Shown piece after piece: positions 22,001 to 27,022 of a stretch of DNA of 27,022 nt; the stretch's first letter is position 1, and the number at the start of each line of letters is the position of its first letter. The DNA is from a virus. The translations under genes and the position numbers were made by a program. The stretch covers positions 1 through 27,022 of IMG/VR virus record IMGVR_UViG_3300048775_000015, one strand, 5' to 3'. Below the pieces are notes generated by a model. It saw only the letters and a program-made list of their open reading frames with translations. It had not been told where the DNA came from and searched no databases.

Positions 22001-22082
22001 TGGAACGCTGACCATCAGCCAGTCGGACCCGCTCCCGCTGAATCTGGTGAGCATATCGGCTGAAGTGGCAGTGGGAGGATAA
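19008..22082 (+). CDS. Tail tubular protein B (T7 gp12-like), enlarged
   Basis: This 1024-aa protein has the T7 gp12-like frame, forming the tail nozzle. The opening RGSFVGGELSPEMYGRVDDS then FQNGAASIQNMIATALGPAE (about 6-47) with KRPGFAYV is the family start. VPNSYAAADLFDIHFVQSAD then VLTLCHPNYPPSELRR (about 265-300) and MSTIRHVIPLLQLILLTSSC (about 584-603) belong to the core. It is longer than T7 gp12 (about 794 aa). The extra length includes a beta insertion near 124-185 (FTTTGALPTGITAKTTYYIV) and a fibronectin-III-like unit near 448-518 (YNTITWDAVENAYRYYVYKK). Both types occur in other phage tail proteins. GGAAGG precedes the start. Confidence 0.85.
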   Translation: MPNARTYRGSFVGGELSPEMYGRVDDSKFQNGAASIQNMIATALGPAEKRPGFAYVCETKNNGTARLIPFTYSTTQTMIIEIGAGYFRFHTQGESLLASGAMAFWNSGTVTMTIASPGVITISGVTPVNNDQVVFTTTGALPTGITAKTTYYIVNASGQTFQIASTSGGTPIVTSGTQSGTHTCYQFHAGGNVFTVTGNYAVSNAAPARVITSALSPIHGNTQTAVYYSISDNYGNDVSSTTYFYLLGTYVYSRGSSPSVYYEVPNSYAAADLFDIHFVQSADVLTLCHPNYPPSELRRLGSTQWTFSSIVFGQALSAPTNVVVTPTLGYKSIIASIQTGRSNPLITTQVDHSLALGDGVYVEGLTATLIDGTTRVIDGFWMVSYVPYNSSGYLIYTELYLSDYSGNPLDTSDWTGYTGSATIQYGTQIVDITNYYVVTTIASDDIQQSEISAEVSVLNNLYVTGSYNTITWDAVENAYRYYVYKKKDGLYGYIGETDGTSFTDNDISVDMSITPDTYDTVFGGTNDYPGAVSYFQQRRCFGGTNNDPQNFWMTKTGTESDMSYSLPVQDTDRIAIAIATREMSTIRHVIPLLQLILLTSSCEISASPSSSDTITPSTIAARPQSYIGASNVTPSIINNQMVFCAARGGHVREMGYQWQIGGYVTGDVSLRAAHLFDGYDIVDQAYTKAPWPVVWFVSSSGNLLGFTYIPEEQVGAWHHHVTDGTFLSVACIAEGYDDRLYAIIARTINGTTVNCIERMGARLYGDVQDAFFVDCGSTFDGTNTSTTTMTVSGGTTWGTADVLTLTASADTFASTDPGSVVVLTGSDGVTLYRFKVSAYTSSTVVTGVIDKTLESDLQATATATWAWARPTITGLTWLPGETVNVLVDGAVHPQCVVSSAGAITLQRPGVVVQAGLPYTAQIDTLPIALQQVDGSAQGRQKNVNKVWFKLYKSGGLSAGPTGGTLTEFKQRTTEAYGAPPALMTKEIELSIQPSWDPYGTLTISQSDPLPLNLVSISAEVAVGG

Positions 22083-22084
22083 GC

Positions 22085-22855
22085 ATGGGATACGCCAGCA
22101 CGCTACTGACTGATAGCTGGAGCGGCATCACGAACTTCTTCGACCCCCAGAAGACCGGATATAGTTCGAGCCAGGCAGGGGCGCAGTTCGACGAGAGCGG
22201 AAACTACACGGGCACCGTGCAGCAGAGCTCCGGTGGAACGGACACCTCAAAACTATCGAGCAATCTGTCTCTGTTCACCCAGATCGCGGGCGGCATCAAC
22301 TCGGCAATCGGCGGCTACTACGCTGCGAAGTCGAGCCAGTATCAAGCGAAGTCGCAAGCCGTTCAGCTGCGCTACCAAAGCGACATGGCCGCGATCAACG
22401 CCCGGCAATCCGAGTACAAGGCCGAGAGCGACATCAAGGCCGGGCAGTCGCAAATCTTCAACTACACCATGCAGGAAGGCCAGCAGGCATCGGCGACCAA
22501 AGCCAGCATGGCCGCCAGAGGCTTGCGGGCGGGCATAGGCACCACGCAAGACGTAGTAGCAAGCCAAGAGATCGTCAAAGATGTGAACGTCTACAACATC
22601 AACACGAACGCCGTGCGCGCCGCCTCAGCGGATCGAGAGCAGGCCACCAACTATCGGAACGAGTCGATGGTCGATAGCGTCGGCGCGGCCAATGCCGACC
22701 GGACTGCCGGCTCGATCAGCCCGTTCGCGTCCGGGTACTCGAGCCTGCTCACCAGCGCCAGCCAGATCGCCGGCAACTGGAATAGCAGCCAGCGCATGAA
22801 GCAGTATTTGGCAAACGGCGGGTACATGGGAAGCGGCATGGGAGGATTCAACTAA
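22085..22855 (+). CDS. Internal virion core protein (T7 gp14-like)
   Basis: This 256-aa protein begins with a Ser/Thr/Gly-rich region. A hydrophobic-small patch follows (FTQIAGGINSAIGGYYAAKS, about 60-79), then a long Ala/Gln helix region (SQYQAKSQAVQLRYQSDMAA, INARQSEYKAESDIKAGQSQ, TKASMAARGLRAGIGTTQDV). The MAARGLRAGIGTTQDV stretch is typical of gp14-like ejection proteins. These leave the head during infection and help form the conduit across the envelope. Position between the nozzle gene and the large internal proteins fits T7 order (gp14, gp15, gp16). GGGAGG precedes the ATG and the stop overlaps the next gene (TAATG). Confidence 0.75.
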   Translation: MGYASTLLTDSWSGITNFFDPQKTGYSSSQAGAQFDESGNYTGTVQQSSGGTDTSKLSSNLSLFTQIAGGINSAIGGYYAAKSSQYQAKSQAVQLRYQSDMAAINARQSEYKAESDIKAGQSQIFNYTMQEGQQASATKASMAARGLRAGIGTTQDVVASQEIVKDVNVYNINTNAVRAASADREQATNYRNESMVDSVGAANADRTAGSISPFASGYSSLLTSASQIAGNWNSSQRMKQYLANGGYMGSGMGGFN

Positions 22856-25056
22856 TGGCGCAAGCTACTGACATCTACGCACCGAGCGTAGCGCAAGACC
22901 CGAACCCGACGACCGCGCTCACTGCCGGGCGAATCGAGCCCATGCAGAACTATGCCCCTCAGCAGCAACAGCAGATGGGGCAAGCGGCCATGAAGGTCGG
23001 CGAGACCACCGACAATATCGGCGAGCGCATCCAATGGCAGCTTGACGACGCCAAGACCAAAGCGGCTGAGACGCAGTTCTTGCAGCAGGCCCAGCCGATC
23101 CTTCACGGCGACGGGACGGCCGACAATCCCGGTTACCTCAACTTGCGCGGCCAGACCGCCATTGACGGGTTCGATGACGCCAGCACGGCGCTTGCCAAGG
23201 CCAAGGCACAGGCGTATGGATCGCTCGATAACAAGTTCCAGCAATACATGTTCAATCGCGTGACCACAGCGCACTTGATGAACTTCGGCGCTGCGATGAG
23301 CGATCATCGCTTTCAGCAGAATGCGCAGTTCTCGGCGCAGGCCTCCCACGACAGGTCTCAGTCTTTGATCAAGCAGGCTGTCAACAATATCGACAGTATT
23401 GGGCAGGTGGACCAGGACGGAAATCCAACGGGCAATTACAACGCCATGTCTCAACAGGCGATTCAAGAGGCGCAGCACGAGGCGTTCATTGCCACCGGCG
23501 CAGGCCCCAAAGACCCTCAAGGGGTTGCGGCTGCTCAGTCAGTGACCACTCAGATCGCACTGGGAGTGGTCACGAAGATGATTGACGCTCACAACTACAA
23601 GGGAGCGCAGGCGTATTTTGACAGCGAAGACCAGCAGGGGCGCATCGATGGGGCCGTTGCTCGCGAGCTTGGGTCCGCCATCAAGCGCAACACGGACTCG
23701 GAAACCATCAAGGACGTAGCGAACAAGCTCATGGACAACCTGCTGCGTGCCAAGGCCGGACAGCCTACGGGGATCGATGCTCAGCTTCCTATTCAGGGCG
23801 GTTCCTATACCGTGAACAACAATGACGACAAGAGCCAGACATTCGTCGTTCCGCAGGGCACCGCAGTAACCGCCGCGGCCGATGGCAAAGTGGGCAGCAT
23901 CACCCAGGACAAGCCGGGCGGCCCGTACACGGTTGAAGTAACGCATTCGGACGGCTCAACAACACAGTACGGGAACCTCTCGGCAGTGAATTACAAGGCG
24001 GGCGATTCGGTGATGCAGGGCCAGCAGCCAATCGGCCTGACGGCAAAGGGGGGCCTCGATTACTCCATGGCCGACAAGGACGGCAAGGCTGTAGACCCGG
24101 CCAGCCAGATTCTTCCGGCAGTGAACCGAACGAAGTTCGCCGACCCGGCAGATGCGCAGACAGTCATCGATCAGATCAACAAAACGGACTATCCGCCAGA
24201 GATGAAAGCGCAGATGGCTTCCTATGTCGATGGCCAGCAGAAGATCAACTTCCGGCAGGTTGCCGAGAACAAGGCTCAGGTGGTGCAGGGCATTCAAGAC
24301 GCCTTCTACAGGTACGGGGATGAGCACAATGGGCCTGACGGACCGAAGTACAGCATGAATGCCCTCACCCCAACGCAGCAGCAGCAGCTTGAGGCAATCG
24401 ATCCCCAGAGACTGGCCCAGTTCAAGGGGATGGTGGCCAACGGATCGCCGAAGATTGACAATACCGACATTTTAGCCGGGTTCATCCTGCACCCGGATAC
24501 ACTCACCGTGGCCAACGTGCAGGCGCAAAGAAACAACCTGACTCCAGCGCGTTACCTATCCCTGCTGAGCGATGCGAAGAGCATGATGGATGCGCCCCAG
24601 AAAAGAATAGCGATTTCGATGGATAACGACCAGCTCGACCATATCCTGCTGACTACTCCTGGACTGAATAGGCTTGTGAACCCGCAAAGAGGGAGTCAGG
24701 ATCAAGCAGACTCTGTGCAGTTAAGGACGGCTGTACGTGATCAGATTGACCTGAACCAGAGGATTATTGGCAGAGAACTGACACGTGAACAAACTAGGCA
24801 GGTGATGATCGATATGGCAAAGGACAATGTGTCGATCCCTGGGATATTCAGCAAGCCCAAGGTGAGCGCGCTGGTATCTCCCGACGACATGAAGAAGGCC
24901 AGCGTGAAACTGACGAACGGACAGGTCATTAAACTTGCCGACATTCCAGCGTCGGTCCACGATTCGCTTGCTCAGTCTCTCGAACAGTCTGGATATGCGG
25001 CGTCCCAAGGGAATATCGCAGCTCTTTGGAACTCAAAAGGAAGGCCGAAGCAATGA
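22855..25056 (+). CDS. Large internal virion protein with degenerate M23-like domain
   Basis: This 733-aa protein fills the place of the second ejection protein (T7 gp15 position). Residues 1-310 are helical and Gln/Ala-rich. Residues about 313-420 look like an M23 (LytM/lysostaphin) peptidase fold: VPQGTAVTAAADGKVGSITQ, then VEVTHSDGSTTQYGNLSAVN and YKAGDSVMQGQQPIGLTAKG, then a DPASQIL end. The zinc-site residues seem lost. Where M23 has YxHLS this has YGNLS (N374), and where it has HLHFE this has GLDYS (G400, D402). Residues 420-733 are helical. The domain probably binds or shapes rather than cuts peptidoglycan. GGGAGG stands 9 bases before the ATG; the next gene overlaps its stop (ATGA). 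Confidence 0.75.
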   Translation: MAQATDIYAPSVAQDPNPTTALTAGRIEPMQNYAPQQQQQMGQAAMKVGETTDNIGERIQWQLDDAKTKAAETQFLQQAQPILHGDGTADNPGYLNLRGQTAIDGFDDASTALAKAKAQAYGSLDNKFQQYMFNRVTTAHLMNFGAAMSDHRFQQNAQFSAQASHDRSQSLIKQAVNNIDSIGQVDQDGNPTGNYNAMSQQAIQEAQHEAFIATGAGPKDPQGVAAAQSVTTQIALGVVTKMIDAHNYKGAQAYFDSEDQQGRIDGAVARELGSAIKRNTDSETIKDVANKLMDNLLRAKAGQPTGIDAQLPIQGGSYTVNNNDDKSQTFVVPQGTAVTAAADGKVGSITQDKPGGPYTVEVTHSDGSTTQYGNLSAVNYKAGDSVMQGQQPIGLTAKGGLDYSMADKDGKAVDPASQILPAVNRTKFADPADAQTVIDQINKTDYPPEMKAQMASYVDGQQKINFRQVAENKAQVVQGIQDAFYRYGDEHNGPDGPKYSMNALTPTQQQQLEAIDPQRLAQFKGMVANGSPKIDNTDILAGFILHPDTLTVANVQAQRNNLTPARYLSLLSDAKSMMDAPQKRIAISMDNDQLDHILLTTPGLNRLVNPQRGSQDQADSVQLRTAVRDQIDLNQRIIGRELTREQTRQVMIDMAKDNVSIPGIFSKPKVSALVSPDDMKKASVKLTNGQVIKLADIPASVHDSLAQSLEQSGYAASQGNIAALWNSKGRPKQ

Positions 25057-27022
25057 GCACTGGAAGCAGCGCGGACGCGTTACTGATTAGGCAGATGGCC
25101 CAGAGCGGGCAGCTGCCGGACACAGAAGTAGACCACAGTGGTCTTTATTCCAGCATCTACCAGGCCGCTGGAACGGACCCTAACTCAGCAGGGAAGCAGC
25201 AGCAGCTTTCCCAAAAGTCAGGGCTTGGACCTGTGCTCACAGCTAATGACCCCGTGGAAGCACAGCGGCGCGCTGCCGTTAGCGATCTGATGGAGCGCCG
25301 GCTAGAGTCGCAAAGCCCTATTCTCGCCCGGCAGCTTACGGACCCCAACTTTGCCAACATCGCGCATGATCAGCTCGACAACCTCTCGACGACCGAGAAG
25401 ATTTTCAACTGGTTCAAGATGGATAATGGCCAGTCAGCCGGGAGCGTTTACCGGAACGCCGTCAATAACAGCGACACCTCCGGCGCGGGATCAGACGGCC
25501 TCGCGGGATCGCCCCTCGCGGGACTCGGCTCCGTCATCGCTCACACCAACGCCGTTCATGATCTCTACCAGCCGTTTCAGCAGGGCGAACTCCAGTTTGA
25601 GAGAGGGATGCTTGGTATCAAGGCCAAGCGCGGCATAGCCACGGCTGACGACTGGAATCGTATACACCAGATTGATCAGACCCTCAGTGGTATGCATCCC
25701 ATTCAAACCCCCTTCGGATCGTGGGGAGACCGCGCCATCACCACCCTTGGCAACATGAGCGGCAACATGCTGCCGATGGTGCCGCGAGCGGTCGCCGTCG
25801 GCGCGGCGGGCGCCGGCATCGGGGCCGGAGCCGCAGCGGCTGGCATCGTGACCGCGCCCACGCTACCAGCGGCTGCCCTGGGCGGCTTCGGATTCGGCTT
25901 CAACTCAGAATTCCTGGCGCAGAACTACGACATGATGGCGGGCAACGAGTACATTGACCTGCGCAGCAAGGGAGTTGATGAGAATCGGGCGCAGTGGGCT
26001 GCTGGAACCACAGCCGCCGTCAACACGGCGTTCCAGGCTGGCTTTATGCGGATCGCTGGGAAGCCGCTGGGCGACCTCGCCAGCGGGGCGTTGAGCCGTG
26101 CCGTGGGCGAGAAGATTGCAGCGGCGATGACTGTTCCGACCGCGGCAACGGCGATAAAGAGCGCCGTGCTCGGATGGATGAAGAACACCGCCATAGGCAC
26201 CGGCGAAATGAGCGCACAGACCGTCGTGAGCAGGGTTGGCGAGGATTGGGCGAAGCAGGATGGCTTAGGCGGAACATGGAGCGACCTGACCTCGCCTGAG
26301 TTTCTTCACCAGATGGGTGACTCGCTCGTGAACGGGCTTATTGCGGCGGGCACGATGAGCACGACCGGCTCCATGCTGGGCCTGCACGCGGACATGGAGC
26401 GGGCGGCGGATGCGGATCGCTCGGCAAAGTTCTTCACAGCGCTCTCTGAAAACGCCGCCGACTCCGAAGTGCGCAAGCGCAACCCGAACGCCTATGAGAA
26501 CTTTGTCGCTGCCCAGGCGGACGGCTCCGGTGCGGAGACGACATACATCGACGGTCAGAAGATGGCCGAAGTACTGCACCAGACCGGCGTCGATCCGATG
26601 GAGGTCGAGAAGGTCGTGCCGGGATTCTCCAAGCAGCTCATCGAAGCGCAACCGGGAGGTGACGTGGAGATTCCCACGGCCAAGTTTGCGGCGCACATCG
26701 CCGGTACGGACTTGGGCAACGCGATGACCGAGCATATGCGCCTGGACCCCGACGCCATGAGCGTGGCCGAGGCAAAAGACTTCCAGTCCAAGGTTCAGGA
26801 GATGCAGGCCAAGGCCCAGCAAAGCGCTGTCGAGAAGATGGCTGCGGATGCCGATTTCGGACAGAGCGCCAAGGCCGTCGAGGACAAGATTTACGAGCAG
26901 TTGAAGGCTACCAGGTCTTTACCTGCCGACGTGGCGCGGACCAATGCTGTCCTGCATAGCCGCATGATCGCCTCGCTGGCGGCGGAGGAAGGCAGCACGC
27001 CGGAGCAGTTCTACGAAAAGTA
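25053..27022 (+). CDS. Giant internal/ejection protein, C-terminus outside window
   Basis: The ATG overlaps the previous stop (ATGA) and AAGGAAG lies upstream. The frame stays open to the right edge, giving at least 656 residues. Residues 1-120 are soluble and helical. About 236-285 is a long Ala/Gly-rich hydrophobic stretch (PRAVAVGAAGAGIGAGAAAA, then LGGFGFGF) that could insert in a membrane. About 290-400 is helical with further Ala/Gly patches. About 480-570 has TYIDGQKMAEVLHQTGVDPM and GDVEIPTAKFAAHIAGTDLG, a pattern I recall from giant phage and prophage polyvalent or ejection proteins. It fits the T7 gp16 position, so delivery into the host at infection is likely. Any enzymatic domain would be in the missing part. 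Confidence 0.75.
   Translation, partial: MSTGSSADALLIRQMAQSGQLPDTEVDHSGLYSSIYQAAGTDPNSAGKQQQLSQKSGLGPVLTANDPVEAQRRAAVSDLMERRLESQSPILARQLTDPNFANIAHDQLDNLSTTEKIFNWFKMDNGQSAGSVYRNAVNNSDTSGAGSDGLAGSPLAGLGSVIAHTNAVHDLYQPFQQGELQFERGMLGIKAKRGIATADDWNRIHQIDQTLSGMHPIQTPFGSWGDRAITTLGNMSGNMLPMVPRAVAVGAAGAGIGAGAAAAGIVTAPTLPAAALGGFGFGFNSEFLAQNYDMMAGNEYIDLRSKGVDENRAQWAAGTTAAVNTAFQAGFMRIAGKPLGDLASGALSRAVGEKIAAAMTVPTAATAIKSAVLGWMKNTAIGTGEMSAQTVVSRVGEDWAKQDGLGGTWSDLTSPEFLHQMGDSLVNGLIAAGTMSTTGSMLGLHADMERAADADRSAKFFTALSENAADSEVRKRNPNAYENFVAAQADGSGAETTYIDGQKMAEVLHQTGVDPMEVEKVVPGFSKQLIEAQPGGDVEIPTAKFAAHIAGTDLGNAMTEHMRLDPDAMSVAEAKDFQSKVQEMQAKAQQSAVEKMAADADFGQSAKAVEDKIYEQLKATRSLPADVARTNAVLHSRMIASLAAEEGSTPEQFYEK

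Overview
The window reads as the left part of a podovirus-type prophage (or a phage genome beside host DNA) in a GC-rich bacterium. Two leftward genes at the left edge look like host DNA: the start of a short secreted protein and a YbaB/EbfC nucleoid protein. The YbaB sequence (MINPFKIQEM start, Gly/Met-rich tail) most resembles, from memory, Acidobacteriota (Terriglobia) homologues. The host assignment is therefore an inference. From about base 1003 to the right edge every gene runs rightward, is tightly packed (ATGA, TGATG and TAATG junctions) and has phage character.

Early/replication region (1003-8565): a Cro-like HTH protein; a YqaJ-type exonuclease with a RecT annealing protein (a two-component homologous recombination module); a coiled-coil protein; a striking 25-unit hexapeptide-repeat protein; two small proteins; a RusA-type Holliday junction resolvase; a replication-initiator-like protein; an overlapping 158-aa gene; and a zinc-ribbon protein. 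Upstream of it, 842-983 holds several inverted repeats, including a 14-bp hairpin just before the first gene.

Packaging and head region (8658-18255): a second HTH protein, the small terminase, three very small ORFs, the large terminase, a GNAT acetyltransferase, a cupin-like protein, two small proteins and the portal. Next come a protein with an export signal, a Bbp19-like protein, the scaffold, the major capsid protein, a Bbp16-like cement protein and a 54-aa protein. The order and the Bbp16/Bbp19 relatives point to a Bordetella BPP-1/BcepC6B-like head. Tail and ejection region (18324-27022): tail tubular proteins A and B, a T7 gp14-like core protein, a 733-aa virion protein with a degenerate M23 domain, and a giant internal protein cut by the window edge. 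No integrase, repressor, lysis gene, tail fibre, tRNA or CRISPR array is visible; these could lie outside the window.

The most interesting signal is a pair of near-identical elements (GTACACATAACCC-N13-CTAGCTT) at 11441 and 15476. Each ends exactly 6 bases before a start codon that has no usable Shine-Dalgarno sequence, while most other genes in the cluster have one. This is the geometry of promoters that make leaderless mRNA. They would split the head genes into two transcription units, acetyltransferase to exported protein and Bbp19-like onward.
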